64,000 bases of DNA from Yoonia tamlensis (lineage in GTDB: Bacteria > Pseudomonadota > Alphaproteobacteria > Rhodobacterales > Rhodobacteraceae): contig NZ_FOYP01000001.1 in NCBI RefSeq assembly GCF_900115105.1, positions 708,097 through 772,096 on the forward strand. Reading direction: 5' to 3'. This document shows, piece by piece, positions 27,822 through 36,820 of the stretch; the stretch's first letter is position 1; every line of letters starts with the position of its first letter. Under the pieces are notes generated by a model, which searched no databases, was not told where the DNA came from, and worked only from the letters and a program-made list of their open reading frames with translations. Position numbers and translations under genes: made by a program.

Positions 27822-28727
27822 ATGCCCATTAGCCCCGACCAACAGGCCGAAATCGACGACCTACGCGCCCAGCCAAAACCAACCCTGCGTGCCGTATCCG
27901 AAGGGATGGAAACGCATCTTTACAAGGCGCATGAGGTTCTTGACCACGGGTTTATCCGTGTCATCGACTATATGGGCGATGACGCCGCGATCTGTCAGGC
28001 GGCGCGGGTGTCCTATGGCAAAGGCACCAAATCGGTGCAAAACGACGAAGGGTTGATCCGCTACCTGATGCGCCACTGGCATTCGACCCCGTTCGAGATG
28101 TGCGAAATCAAACTGCACGTCAAACTGCCCGTCTTTGTGGCCCGTCAATGGATCCGGCACCGGACGGCGAATGTGAACGAATACTCCGCGCGCTATTCGA
28201 TCCTTGACCGTGAATTCTATATCCCCGAGGCGGGTAATCTGGCCGCGCAATCCGTGATCAATAATCAGGGCAGGGGCGAAGCGCTGTCAGGCGAAGAAGC
28301 CGCGCGCGTGCTGGAATACCTCAAGGGGGACGCGGCGCGCTGCTATGATCACTACGCCGAAATGATCGACCAGGAAGGGCAACAAGGGCTTGCCCGCGAG
28401 CTTGCCCGCATGAACCTGCCCGCCAATATCTATACGCAATGGTACTGGAAGGTGGACCTGCACAACCTGTTCCACTTCCTGCGGCTACGCGCCGACGCCC
28501 ACGCCCAATATGAAATCCGGGTCTACGCCGACGCAATCTGCAAAGTCGTCGCCGACTGGGTCCCCGCCGCCTACGGCGCATTCGAAGACTACCGCATGGG
28601 CGGCGCCAACCTATCGGGCAAAGCAATCGACTGCGTCCGCCGTATGCTGAAAGGTGAAAAGGTCACGCAAGAGACATCAGGGATGTCCAAAGGCGAATGG
28701 CGGGAGTTTGAAGGGATTATTGGGTGA
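27822..28727 (+). CDS. thyX: FAD-dependent thymidylate synthase
   Basis: The 301-residue enzyme makes dTMP from dUMP with methylene-tetrahydrofolate and NADPH, using flavin. The ThyX signature RHR-x7-S is present at 112-122 ([11 protein letters not shown]), with the following [20 protein letters not shown] supplies the C-terminal dUMP-binding part. A GGAGAGAAAG site precedes the ATG at 27822. No thyA is in this window, so ThyX may be the main route to dTMP. Its stop overlaps the start of the DUF4062 gene (GTGA). Confidence 0.97.
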   Translation: MPISPDQQAEIDDLRAQPKPTLRAVSEGMETHLYKAHEVLDHGFIRVIDYMGDDAAICQAARVSYGKGTKSVQNDEGLIRYLMRHWHSTPFEMCEIKLHVKLPVFVARQWIRHRTANVNEYSARYSILDREFYIPEAGNLAAQSVINNQGRGEALSGEEAARVLEYLKGDAARCYDHYAEMIDQEGQQGLARELARMNLPANIYTQWYWKVDLHNLFHFLRLRADAHAQYEIRVYADAICKVVADWVPAAYGAFEDYRMGGANLSGKAIDCVRRMLKGEKVTQETSGMSKGEWREFEGIIG

Positions 28728-29782
28728 GTAAGAAGTACCAAGTCTTTATCAGCTCAACTTACACCGATCTGATTGCCGAGCGAAAGGCGGTCGAGGAAAC
28801 CATTATTCGTGCTGGCGATATTCCAGTTGGAATGGAAGCATTTCCTGCGGCGGACGATGAACAATTTGAGTTTATTAAAACAGTAATCGACGATTGTGAC
28901 TACTATGTTCTCATTCTAGCCGGGCGTTATGGTACCATTGCCGAAGATGGACTGAGCTATACTGAGAAGGAGTTTCGATACGCCGTAGAAAAGGAAATAC
29001 CGATTTTAGTTTTTCTTCACTCGGATACCGGATCAATTCCTATCGACAAAAGCGAAAGCGTTGACCGTTCGAGAAAGAAGCTTGAGAAATTTATCAAGCT
29101 TGCCTCAAAAAAGAGAATGAGAACGCCGTGGGAAAATATTGATGCACTGAAGTTGGCGGTTAGGGTGGCATTGGATCACGCAAAAGCTACAAAGCCTAGA
29201 CCTGGCTGGGTTCGGGCCGACCGATTAAGTAGCCCCGAGATACTCGAAGAAAATAGAAACTTGCGCAAGCGCATAGATCAATTGGTGTCCGAGAATGGGG
29301 CAGGTGCTTGGGAAACTAGTTTGCCTAAGCCTCCAAGTATCGAAGAAACCACATCTATTAGGGTAATCAGGGATTCGCCTGGTTACGGCAGCGATCCTAT
29401 TGAAGTTTGTAAAATTGAGGTGAGTTGGCGGGATTTGTTCCCATATTTTCAAGCGTCGCTCGCGTGCGAATTCGGTGATTGGGGCGGATCAGAGTATTTT
29501 AGTATAGACGCGAAGAAAAGCACGAATGCCTTTGCAAATGAAATTTTGTTTGAACTCCAGGGCTTCGCGGTTCCGAATTGCTCTATCAATGAGGCCGACT
29601 TTCAGCGTCTCGTAGCATATTATACAGAAGTTAAGTTCATGTATGACGGTGCCGGCGCTGAACCTTTTACGGCTGACGGAAAAACTGCCGGGCGTAGAAT
29701 GCGAATTGCTACTGGCTCATTAAATGAAAGAGTAAACGTAGTCACTGGCTCTCTCCCGATTTCAGACGAAATCCCGTTCTAG
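28724..29782 (+). CDS. DUF4062 protein coupled to thyX
   Basis: This 352-residue protein starts with a DUF4062 domain: [53 protein letters not shown] and [16 protein letters not shown]. That domain has a TIR-like Rossmann fold and is common at the N-terminus of predicted STAND-type and defence proteins. A short coiled coil follows ([19 protein letters not shown]), then an unassigned C-terminal 150 residues. The GTG start overlaps the thyX stop by four bases. It is richer in A/T than thyX and the ArsC-like genes on either side, so it is probably inserted cargo. A sensor or effector role in defence is inference. Confidence 0.75.
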   Translation: MSKKYQVFISSTYTDLIAERKAVEETIIRAGDIPVGMEAFPAADDEQFEFIKTVIDDCDYYVLILAGRYGTIAEDGLSYTEKEFRYAVEKEIPILVFLHSDTGSIPIDKSESVDRSRKKLEKFIKLASKKRMRTPWENIDALKLAVRVALDHAKATKPRPGWVRADRLSSPEILEENRNLRKRIDQLVSENGAGAWETSLPKPPSIEETTSIRVIRDSPGYGSDPIEVCKIEVSWRDLFPYFQASLACEFGDWGGSEYFSIDAKKSTNAFANEILFELQGFAVPNCSINEADFQRLVAYYTEVKFMYDGAGAEPFTADGKTAGRRMRIATGSLNERVNVVTGSLPISDEIPF

Positions 29783-30050
29783 TCATTTCGCCCGGCACAG
29801 CCGGGCAGCGCCCGGACCTCCCCCATGGGGAGGGCGCTTCGCACCCACCCCGAGGTCCAGACGCTCCCCTACTGATGGGGCACCACATAAACGCAACGCA
29901 CCCCCTGCGCTTCGCGCGTTCCCCGCTGAAAAGGTCCACTGGACCTTTTCCAAGACGCGGGTCACCCCCTCGGTCCAGACGATGCCCTGATGTTGTGCAC
30001 AACTTGCATCGCCCATATGATCCTCAAGAAATAGATTGAAAGCGCACCCC
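29783..30050. repeat. Cluster of palindromic hairpins
   Basis: The gap after the DUF4062 gene holds three strong inverted repeats: GCCCGGC-ACA-GCCGGGC at 29790-29806, CCTCCCC-CAT-GGGGAGG at 29817-29833, and an 11-bp stem with a single central base (GAAAAGGTCCA-C-TGGACCTTTTC) at 29928-29950. GGTCCAGACG occurs near 29854 and again near 29972. The first hairpins could terminate the thyX message, although T-runs are lacking. Otherwise they look like REP-type units. Confidence 0.65.
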
Positions 30051-30374
30051 ATGATCCTCTACGGCCTCCCCACCTGTTCTGACTGTAAAAAAGCACTGCG
30101 CGCGCTGGATGACGCGGGGCATGATGTGACGTTTCGTGATGTGCGGGCCGATCCTTTGTCGGAAACCGAATGGGCGCCGTTGATCGCTGAATTTGGCGAT
30201 AATCTGGTGGACCGCAAATCCCAGACCTATCGCAATCTCAACGCGTGGCTGCGCGAGAGCGAGGCCGAGGAGCAGCTTGCCGCGCAACCCGCGCTCATGG
30301 CCCGCCCTGTCATTACAGACGGCAGCAAATACACGCTTGGCTGGGATGATGACGCCCGTGCGGTCTGGCTTTAA
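30051..30374 (+). CDS. ArsC/Spx-family thioredoxin-like protein, copy 1
   Basis: The 107-residue protein has the ArsC-family thioredoxin fold, with ILYGLPTCSDCKKALRAL (a CxxC near the N-terminus), VTFRDVRADPLSETEW and the C-terminal ARPVITDGSKYTLGWD. It resembles YffB-type members rather than true arsenate reductases, because no ars genes are nearby. The ATG at 30051 follows an AAAGCGCACCCC context. It is the first of two tandem paralogues. Confidence 0.82.
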   Translation: MILYGLPTCSDCKKALRALDDAGHDVTFRDVRADPLSETEWAPLIAEFGDNLVDRKSQTYRNLNAWLRESEAEEQLAAQPALMARPVITDGSKYTLGWDDDARAVWL

Positions 30375-30393
30375 CCCAATTACAGGAGCCAAA

Positions 30394-30723
30394 ATGCGCT
30401 TTTTCGGACTAAAAACATGTGACACCTGCCGCAAGGCTATCAAAGCATTGCAAGCCGCAGGCCATGACCCGCAGATCATCGACGTGCGCGCCGATGGCGT
30501 ATCAGACGCCGACCGCGCACAGATCATCGCCCAATTTGGTGATAAGGCGATCAACCGCGCCTCGACCACTTGGCGCGGGCTGACTGACGCCGAAAAGGCA
30601 GGCGATCCCGATGCGTTGCTGGCCGCACATCCCACATTGATGAAACGCCCCGTGATTGATGCGGACGGTCAGTGGAGCATCGGGTGGAAAGCCGATGCGC
30701 AGGCGATGCACCTTGGCGGTTAG
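30394..30723 (+). CDS. ArsC/Spx-family thioredoxin-like protein, copy 2
   Basis: This 109-residue protein is a second ArsC-family member directly after the first, with FFGLKTCDTCRKAIKALQ, IIDVRADGVSDADRAQIIA and the end KRPVIDADGQWSIGWKADA. Both keep the CxxC. The ATG has an ACAGGAGCCAAA ribosome site. The sequences share the fold pattern but are clearly diverged, so the duplication is old. Confidence 0.82.
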   Translation: MRFFGLKTCDTCRKAIKALQAAGHDPQIIDVRADGVSDADRAQIIAQFGDKAINRASTTWRGLTDAEKAGDPDALLAAHPTLMKRPVIDADGQWSIGWKADAQAMHLGG

Positions 30724-30765
30724 CCCAAAGATGCCTATGTAGTCCCCAAACAATAGGAGAATTTC

Positions 30766-31134
30766 ATGCGCAATGCCGCACTTACGCTGGGTCTGATAGC
30801 GGGGCTGATGGGGATTGTTGTCGGGCTGTTCGGCTATGGATACGCCGAACTGACCGAACGCCATACCGAAGTGGGCGAGCTTTTCGGCGCGTTCGAAAAC
30901 CCGAATTTCATTCGCTTTGCCAGCTTCATGGCACCGCTTCTGGCCATCGCCGGTGGGGCCATGGCACGCGCCCGCGCGCTTTGGGGCGGGGTGCTGATGC
31001 TGGTCTCAGCGCTTTGTTTCTATGCAGCTTTCGGGTTCAACATAGGCACCATGTTCCCGATCGGCTTTGCGGGGCTGGGTGGCATTCTGGCCATTGCCGC
31101 CGGTAAACCGGACGAGCCTAAGGCGCATTTCTGA
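30766..31134 (+). CDS. Four-helix membrane protein, unknown
   Basis: The 122-residue protein has four hydrophobic segments: ALTLGLIAGLMGIVVGLFGYG, then FIRFASFMAPLLAIAGG, ALWGGVLMLVSALCFYAAF and FPIGFAGLGGILAIAAG. It ends in a short charged tail. DUF-type small inner-membrane proteins of this sort are common beside housekeeping genes. It is convergent with the DoxX gene and overlaps its end by 17 bases. No function is assigned. Confidence 0.7.
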   Translation: MRNAALTLGLIAGLMGIVVGLFGYGYAELTERHTEVGELFGAFENPNFIRFASFMAPLLAIAGGAMARARALWGGVLMLVSALCFYAAFGFNIGTMFPIGFAGLGGILAIAAGKPDEPKAHF

Positions 31135-31669
31135 ACAACAGGCGGTCGGCGGATATCGCGCCGGCCCCTTTGACCACCAAGATCGCCAGACACAGCACCC
31201 AAAACGCACGTTGATCTAAGATCAAATCGCCGGGAACCCGGTCAAACCACGCGCCAAGCGTGCCTTCGTGGGCAATGCCGCCATGGCCGTAAAGATCGGT
31301 CAGCGATTGCACCGCGATAAACCCGATCATGCCAAAGGCCGCCAGCCGTGTCAGCAAACCGGTTACGATCAGCAGCGGCAGCACAAATTCCGCGACGGTG
31401 CCTGCAAAGACAACCGCCCAGTGGAAAATGGACAGTTGCGAGGTGTCATAGCCCACGGCCTCCATCGCGCGGGGGAAGATTTGCACGTAGCCGCCCGAAG
31501 AGGGCGTGAAAATGCCAAAGATCCCGTCGCCCAGTTTGGTGGTAGCCGATTTCCAGAAATACCCGAGCAACACCCCCGCAAACACCAGCCTTGCCAAAAG
31601 CGGCAGCAGTTGGTCGCCAATCCGGTTCAATTGCGCGGCGGTGCGGTCGAAAATGGCGGGCAGGTACAT
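31118..31669 (-). CDS. DoxX family membrane protein (bufferin cluster)
   Basis: The protein (183 residues from the ATG at 31669) has four transmembrane segments and the DoxX pattern: LLARLVFAGVLLGYFWKSATTKL, FVLPLLIVTGLLTRLAAFGMIGFIA (broken here) and AFWVLCLAILVVKGAG. It is encoded after the BufC-like gene. DoxX-like proteins regularly accompany bufferin operons, and the family is thought to act in redox handling at the membrane. A start at 31684 is possible but adds only five residues. Confidence 0.82.
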   Translation of the reverse strand: MYLPAIFDRTAAQLNRIGDQLLPLLARLVFAGVLLGYFWKSATTKLGDGIFGIFTPSSGGYVQIFPRAMEAVGYDTSQLSIFHWAVVFAGTVAEFVLPLLIVTGLLTRLAAFGMIGFIAVQSLTDLYGHGGIAHEGTLGAWFDRVPGDLILDQRAFWVLCLAILVVKGAGAISADRLLFRNAP

Positions 31670-31680
31670 GAGAAAACCTT

Positions 31681-32412
31681 TCAATAAATAGAGGTGATGG
31701 CGGATTGGCCAAGCAAAAGCGCGAGTGTCGCGCCCAGATCAAGCCTGTCGTCAACAAGCGTTTCACCCAATGTCGCCCCATCCTTTAGCGCGGCGATACA
31801 GGTTGTAGCGGCCTGATCGAGCAGATGAATTTGCGGATCAAAGCCTGCGCGCGTGATTAACACGTTTTCAGGTTTCATCACCGGTTTGGGCGCGTCAGCC
31901 GTCGTGTTTGCGCGGTAAATGGCGTGGATCGGATAGCCGGATTTCAGCACCTGCACCGCAGGGGCAAACCGCAGCCGCGAGGCGAGCAAGGCATCAGGGG
32001 CCAGCGCGCCAAGCGATTGCGGATCAACCGACCCTGCGTCTGCAGCGTGATATGCGCGGCGCATCGCAAGCTCTAGCAGGGCGATATCAGGCAGATAGGG
32101 CAGGCTTTGCGCTGGGCCAAAGCGGCGCAGGAATTGCGGCATGGCTTGCCCGTAAAACATCATCAGCGGCGATTTGGGCGGATGCTTGCGCAGATAAACC
32201 CCGGCCATTGCGCGAAAGAAATTGTCGCCGACAAGTTTGCGGATCACGGGAAACGCGGCTTCGAGCGCGTCCGATAGCCCCACCGCGACGTTGTTGCGGT
32301 AGACGTCAAAGCGTTTGCTGGCCTGCGCGCCGTCGGGGTTTTGCAGGCCGTTTGGTGCGGGCAATTCAGGGTCGAACAACCCTGCACGAAACGCGGCTTG
32401 GGTCACGTTCAT
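31681..32412 (-). CDS. BufC-like protein (HvfC/BufC, DUF2063)
   Basis: The 243-residue protein begins [17 protein letters not shown] and contains [29 protein letters not shown] (broken here), the DUF2063 signature. [21 protein letters not shown] follows. In bufferin systems this protein partners the MNIO enzyme and helps it recognise the precursor leader. It overlaps the MNIO gene by four bases and is followed by DoxX. Confidence 0.88.
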   Translation of the reverse strand: MNVTQAAFRAGLFDPELPAPNGLQNPDGAQASKRFDVYRNNVAVGLSDALEAAFPVIRKLVGDNFFRAMAGVYLRKHPPKSPLMMFYGQAMPQFLRRFGPAQSLPYLPDIALLELAMRRAYHAADAGSVDPQSLGALAPDALLASRLRFAPAVQVLKSGYPIHAIYRANTTADAPKPVMKPENVLITRAGFDPQIHLLDQAATTCIAALKDGATLGETLVDDRLDLGATLALLLGQSAITSIY

Positions 32413-33263
32413 GCTGCAACCCCATCCAGCGCTTTGGCCGCGCGTTTGGCCTCATCCGCGAGCGTCGCCCAATCGGGTACATCATTGTCCCATTCGATCA
32501 GCAGCGGCTTGGGTCCGGTCCGTGCAAGCGTATAGTCAAGCAGCGCCCAAACTGGATCAACCACCGCTTTTCCGTGGCTGTCGATCAGCAGCGGCGCGCC
32601 GGTTTCGTCTTGGTCCTCGTCATGACCACCAAGGTGGATTTCGCCAACCGCGTCGACGGGGAAGGCATCAATATAGGCCTGCGGAGAGGTCTTTAGATTG
32701 GTGGCGCTGACAAAGACGTTGTTTACATCCAGCAGCAAACCACAGCCAGTGCGGGCCACGATTTCGCGCAGGAAATCGGGCTCGGAATAGGTGGATTCCG
32801 CGAAGGCCAGATAGCTGGACGGGTTTTCGAGCAGCATCTGGCGGCCAAGCGTGTCTTGGACTTGGGTGATGTGGCTGGCAACTTTTGCAAGCGTCGTTTC
32901 GGTATAGGGCAGGGGCAAAAGATCGTTCAGGAAATGGCTGTCGTGTGTGGACCACGCCAGATGTTCGGAAAAACTGGCAGGGTTCAGCCAGTCGACAAGG
33001 TGCTTGAGGCGGGCAAGATGGTCGGGATCAAGATCGCCTTCGGATCCGATCGACAGACCAACACCGTGAACAGAGATCGGAAAACGTTCGGCAAGGTGAC
33101 GCAATTGCGCAATCGGGCGTCCGCCGTCACCCATGTAGTTTTCGGCATGGATTTCAAGCCAGCCTACGGGATCAGCGTCTTTGATGATATCCGCGTAATG
33201 CTGGGGCTTGTAGCCCACGCCAGGCAGGGCGGGTAGCGGGGTATCGCGGGGCTGGTCAAACAT
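32409..33263 (-). CDS. BufB-like MNIO enzyme (DUF692)
   Basis: This 284-residue TIM-barrel protein belongs to the multinuclear non-haem iron-dependent oxidase family (DUF692). Blocks include [72 protein letters not shown] and [12 protein letters not shown]. The conserved His, Asp, Glu and Asn residues bind two or three irons. The family modifies cysteines of bufferin precursors, for example to thiooxazoles. An AGGAGCCAGCG site precedes the ATG at 33263. A 26-bp palindrome separates it from the precursor gene. Confidence 0.9.
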   Translation of the reverse strand: MFDQPRDTPLPALPGVGYKPQHYADIIKDADPVGWLEIHAENYMGDGGRPIAQLRHLAERFPISVHGVGLSIGSEGDLDPDHLARLKHLVDWLNPASFSEHLAWSTHDSHFLNDLLPLPYTETTLAKVASHITQVQDTLGRQMLLENPSSYLAFAESTYSEPDFLREIVARTGCGLLLDVNNVFVSATNLKTSPQAYIDAFPVDAVGEIHLGGHDEDQDETGAPLLIDSHGKAVVDPVWALLDYTLARTGPKPLLIEWDNDVPDWATLADEAKRAAKALDGVAA

Positions 33264-33284
33264 CGCTGGCTCCTGAGGCGTTGC

Positions 33285-33310
33285 GTAGGGTGGATTTAAA
33301 TCCACCCTAC
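33285..33310. repeat. Perfect 26-bp palindrome between bufA-like and bufB-like genes
   Basis: GTAGGGTGGATTTAAATCCACCCTAC reads the same on both strands, without a loop. It sits directly after the precursor stop and 21 bases before the MNIO start codon. No T-run follows on the minus strand. It may slow RNA decay or attenuate transcription so that the peptide exceeds its enzyme, or it may be a dispersed repeat. Confidence 0.75.
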
Positions 33311-33325
33311 ATGGTTTTGCAGCGT

Positions 33326-33628
33326 TTACGCAGGGATATCACGCTCGAGCGCTTCGAGAGACCCCATGCGTGCAGAACCGTCGTCCATTGCAGGCAGTTC
33401 CATTGCTGTGCATGTACCTTCGGGGACGAGCGACCATGCGTTGCCTTGGTAATCGACAGTCGATGTGCCGGCGCATGATGTGCCCGGGCCCGCGGCGCAG
33501 TCGTTTTCACCAGCCAGTGAAACACCGTAGCATTTTTCGTCGCCCGCAGCGGCGGCAGTTGTGGCCAGACCGGCAACAGCGGTAGCAACAGCAGAGGCAA
33601 GGATGATTGTTTTTGTTGTGTTGGACAT
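33326..33628 (-). CDS. BufA1-family bufferin precursor (DUF2282)
   Basis: The 100-residue protein has a hydrophobic N-terminal signal sequence ([22 protein letters not shown]) and four cysteines, C33 (EKCYGV), C44 (NDCAAG), C52 (TSCAGT) and C73 (EGTCTA). The KCYGV...[11 protein letters not shown]...GTC pattern is that of the DUF2282/BufA1 peptides. These are secreted to the periplasm and modified by MNIO enzymes to bind copper. BufB- and BufC-like genes follow on the same strand. An AAAGGAACGTCTT site precedes the ATG. Likely induced by copper or oxidative stress. Confidence 0.9.
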   Translation of the reverse strand: MSNTTKTIILASAVATAVAGLATTAAAAGDEKCYGVSLAGENDCAAGPGTSCAGTSTVDYQGNAWSLVPEGTCTAMELPAMDDGSARMGSLEALERDIPA

Positions 33629-33804
33629 AAGACGTTCCTTTGGTTGGGATCAAATTTCGTGCACCGCCATTCAGCGGCGATGACCAAAGATTAGCCTTTG
33701 AAACGATTACTATTCCATTCACAGGGCCGTGCATCACGCGCCCGTGAGCTGCTGTGAGGGCGCAGTTTTGCATGTAGCCCAAGCGCCAAAAAGGGGGCGC
33801 GCCC

Positions 33805-33840
33805 AAAAAAGAACCCGCCGGTTGGCGCAACCGGCGGGTT
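33805..33840 (-). terminator. thrS terminator
   Basis: A 13-bp perfect stem (AACCCGCCGGTTG, loop GCG) is followed on the minus strand by CTTTTTT. It lies 26 bases after the thrS stop, so it is a strong intrinsic terminator for thrS. Confidence 0.9.
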
Positions 33841-33865
33841 TGTTACAGCTTCCAGCGCTGGAATG

Positions 33866-35812
33866 TTACAAAAGATCGGGCGGTGTTGCGGCTTTTTGCA
33901 GCTCGCTCACGATTTCCGCCAGAGATGTTACAGAGGTCCGGTTTTCGCCAAGGCGGCGCACGGTCACTGTTTTCTCTTCGACTTCGCGCGCACCCAAGGC
34001 AAGGATCACCGGCACTTTGCCGACCGAATGTTCGCGGACCTTATAGTTGATCTTTTCATTGCGGGTGTCGGCCTCGGCGCGCACGCCAGCCGCTTGCAGG
34101 GCGGCAACCACCTCTTGCGCATAGTCATTGGCGTCCGAAATGATCGAGGCCACAACAACCTGACGCGGCGCGAGCCAGAACGGCAGTTTGCCTGCGTGTT
34201 CTTCGATCAGGATGCCGATGAAACGTTCAAACGACCCCAATGTCGCGCGGTGCAGCATATAGGGCAGGTGCCGTTCACCATCGGCCCCGATATAGGAGGC
34301 CTCGAGCCGCTCGGGCATGTTGCTATCGACTTGGATCGTGCCGCATTGCCAGTTCCGTCCGATTGCATCGGTCAGCACAAATTCCAGTTTTGGCCCATAG
34401 AACGCGCCTTCGCCTTCTTGCAGTTCATATTCGTGCCCTGCGGCTAGACAGGCCTTGCCCAATGCGTTTTCAAGTAGATCCCATGTCTCTTCCGATCCGA
34501 TCCGTTTTTCGGGGCGGGTGGACAGTTTGATCGACCAGTTTTCAAAGCCGAGCTCGGCATAGATTTCTGACAGGAATTCGATGAATTTCTTGGTCTCGGA
34601 TTCGATCTGGTCTTCGGTACAGAAAATATGCCCGTCATCTTGGGTAAACCCGCGCACTCGCATGATCCCATGCAGCGCGCCCGAGGGTTCGTACCGGTTA
34701 CACGATCCGAATTCCGCGATGCGTAGCGGCAGGTCGCGGTAGGATTTCATGCCTTGGTTAAACACCTGCACATGGCAGGGGCAGTTCATCGGTTTCAGTG
34801 CGTTTACAGTCTTTTCGCGCGCATGGTCTTCGTCCACTTCGACGATGAACATGTTTTCCTGATAGCTTTCCCAGTGGCCCGATGCTTCCCACAGCTTACG
34901 GTTCACCACCTGCGGTGTGTTCACCTCGACATAGCCGTCTGCGCGCTGTTTGCGGCGCATATAGTCTTGCAACTGTGTATAGATTGTCCAGCCGTTGGGG
35001 TGCCAGAACACCTGACCGGGGGCCTCTTCTTGCATATGAAAAAGCTCCATCTCGCGGCCCAGCTTGCGGTGGTCGCGTTTGGCAGCTTCTTCCAGCATGT
35101 GCAGGTGGGCTTTTAGCCCTTCTTTGTTGGTAAAGGCCGCGCCATAGATGCGTTGCAACATCGGACGGTTGCTGTCACCGCGCCAATAGGCACCGGCGAT
35201 ATTCATCAGCTTGAAGCCGTCAGCGGGCACCTGACCGGTGTGCTGCAAATGCGGGCCGCGGCACAGATCCTGCCAATCGCCGTGCCAATACATGCGCAGC
35301 GGTTCATTGCCCGGAATGCTTTCGATCAGTTCGACCTTATAGGGTTCGCCACGATCCTGATAATAGGCGATTGCCTTTTCACGGTCCCAGATTTCGGTGC
35401 GGACTTCATCACGCTTGTTGATGATATCCTTCATCTTCTTTTCGATGGTAGCCAGATCTTCGGGGGTAAACGGTTCTTTGCGGTCAAAGTCGTAGTACCA
35501 GCCGTCCTTGATCACGGGGCCAATGGTAACCTGCACATCCGGCCAAAGTTCCTGCACCGCGCGCGCCATAATATGCGCGAGGTCATGGCGGACCAGTTCA
35601 AGCGCGGGCGCTTCGTCTTTCATTGTGTTGATGGCAATACTGCTGTCGGCATCAATCGGCCATTGCAGATCCCAGTGCTGGTCGTTGACCGTGGCCGAGA
35701 TCGCTTTTTTGCGCAGGCTGGGCGAAATATCGGCAGCCACATCGGCCGCAGTTACGCCAGCCGCATAAGTGCGGATGTTGCCATCAGGAAAAGTAAGAGA
35801 GATTTGGGCCAT
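33866..35812 (-). CDS. thrS: Threonyl-tRNA synthetase
   Basis: The 648-residue class II synthetase has the N-terminal TGS domain, a zinc/editing N2 domain with [11 protein letters not shown], and the catalytic core: motif 1 region [20 protein letters not shown], motif 2 [25 protein letters not shown] (broken here) and motif 3 [21 protein letters not shown]. The zinc-binding Cys and His residues are in MNCPCHV and HRA. The anticodon-binding domain forms the C-terminus. Length is normal. The start ATG follows an AGGAGCCCAAC site. Confidence 0.98.
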   Translation of the reverse strand: MAQISLTFPDGNIRTYAAGVTAADVAADISPSLRKKAISATVNDQHWDLQWPIDADSSIAINTMKDEAPALELVRHDLAHIMARAVQELWPDVQVTIGPVIKDGWYYDFDRKEPFTPEDLATIEKKMKDIINKRDEVRTEIWDREKAIAYYQDRGEPYKVELIESIPGNEPLRMYWHGDWQDLCRGPHLQHTGQVPADGFKLMNIAGAYWRGDSNRPMLQRIYGAAFTNKEGLKAHLHMLEEAAKRDHRKLGREMELFHMQEEAPGQVFWHPNGWTIYTQLQDYMRRKQRADGYVEVNTPQVVNRKLWEASGHWESYQENMFIVEVDEDHAREKTVNALKPMNCPCHVQVFNQGMKSYRDLPLRIAEFGSCNRYEPSGALHGIMRVRGFTQDDGHIFCTEDQIESETKKFIEFLSEIYAELGFENWSIKLSTRPEKRIGSEETWDLLENALGKACLAAGHEYELQEGEGAFYGPKLEFVLTDAIGRNWQCGTIQVDSNMPERLEASYIGADGERHLPYMLHRATLGSFERFIGILIEEHAGKLPFWLAPRQVVVASIISDANDYAQEVVAALQAAGVRAEADTRNEKINYKVREHSVGKVPVILALGAREVEEKTVTVRRLGENRTSVTSLAEIVSELQKAATPPDLL

Positions 35813-35938
35813 CTGTTGGGCTCCTCGTCAGTTTGGCGCCCACGGAACGCCCGGTTGCGGGTTATGTGTATGCCGCTAAATGGAGCCAATGAAATCGGCT
35901 GTCAAGCAAAGCCTGACAGCCGGTGCAAGTCTTAGGGG

Positions 35939-36358
35939 TTAAGCGGCTGTAAAGACCGCATATCCCATGATCAGTATGCACAGAACACCCATGTTATAAA
36001 CGATCGGGCGAAGGGGCATTTTGAGGTGACCCGCTATCATGCCGACAGCATGGATGGCCCTGATCCAGAAAAATGCGACCGCTGCCCAGTAGGTCAGTGC
36101 GGTGAACCCATCAAGCCGGTCAAGGATCAGCACCAGAATTGCAAAGGGAAGAAGCTGTTCCAGCAAATTCAGGTGTGCCCGATGCGCGCGGTGAACCCAC
36201 GCAGGAAGCATGCGTAAATCATAGGGGCGCTCGAACGGGTCAGGTGCATTTTCCAATGGGGTCATCTTCGAGATGCCCACGATATAGGGGATCCACAGCA
36301 ATGCAGCGAATAGCGCGAGCCACGCCAGGATGCCCAGCTCTGTCGGAAGTGCCGCCAT
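35939..36358 (-). CDS. MAPEG family membrane protein
   Basis: The 139-residue protein has four hydrophobic helices and the MAPEG pattern: AWLALFAALLWIPYIVG, then PAWVHRAHRAHLNLLEQLLPF with the RAHLNLLE motif, LTYWAAVAFFWIRAIHAVGMI and PIVYNMGVLCILIMGYA. Family members are glutathione transferases or peroxidases of membranes; bacterial substrates are unknown. The downstream SRPBCC genes are on the same strand with a one-base gap, so the three form a small operon. Confidence 0.82.
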   Translation of the reverse strand: MAALPTELGILAWLALFAALLWIPYIVGISKMTPLENAPDPFERPYDLRMLPAWVHRAHRAHLNLLEQLLPFAILVLILDRLDGFTALTYWAAVAFFWIRAIHAVGMIAGHLKMPLRPIVYNMGVLCILIMGYAVFTAA

Positions 36359-36359
36359 A

Positions 36360-36806
36360 TCACATGCCTTCCATCAGATATGCGCCGCCAAAATGCGCGG
36401 GCTTGCCGGTTTCCAGATAGGTCTTAAGCCCTGCAATGCTGCGCACCCAGCCGTCACCCGTGCCGTCTGACGGGTCATTGTTCAGGTCTTCGTGCAGGAC
36501 AGTGAGGCAACAAAACTCTCCCTCGACCGCGATCTCATAGGTAATGCGTGACGGGGGCGCATCAGGCGCCCAGGTCGGCTCGAATGATGTGACCAGTTTC
36601 GACTTGGGGGTTACTTCGATGTCGGTAGTGTAAAGCGTTACGGTGCCGTCTGGCATAAAATATGTGACCTTGTCGTCGGTGCGTTTGGCCGTTTGTTCAA
36701 GGAAGTCGTAGTGTTGGAACTGATCAGGATCAGTCAACGCATCCCACAATGCGTCTTGGCTGCAGCGGATGTAGGTTTGCATCATGAATTTGGGTTTGTC
36801 GGTCAT
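36360..36806 (-). CDS. SRPBCC (AHSA1-like) protein
   Basis: The 148-residue protein is an AHSA1/START-like domain. It has MMQTYIRCSQDALWDALTDPDQF at the N-terminus, TYFMPDGTVTLYTTDIEV in the middle and the C-terminal helix GWVRSIAGLKTYLETGKP. It is paralogous to the second half of the next gene (shared IRC(S/T)QDALW and LK(T/S)YLETG). The fold binds hydrophobic ligands. It is probably regulated together with the ArsR fusion upstream. Confidence 0.85.
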   Translation of the reverse strand: MTDKPKFMMQTYIRCSQDALWDALTDPDQFQHYDFLEQTAKRTDDKVTYFMPDGTVTLYTTDIEVTPKSKLVTSFEPTWAPDAPPSRITYEIAVEGEFCCLTVLHEDLNNDPSDGTGDGWVRSIAGLKTYLETGKPAHFGGAYLMEGM

Positions 36807-36820
36807 TATCGTGTCCTTTG

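Noticed and set aside
30051-30723. Arsenate resistance operon
   Set aside because: No arsB/acr3, arsR of the ars type or arsH lies nearby, and the proteins resemble YffB/Spx-type members.
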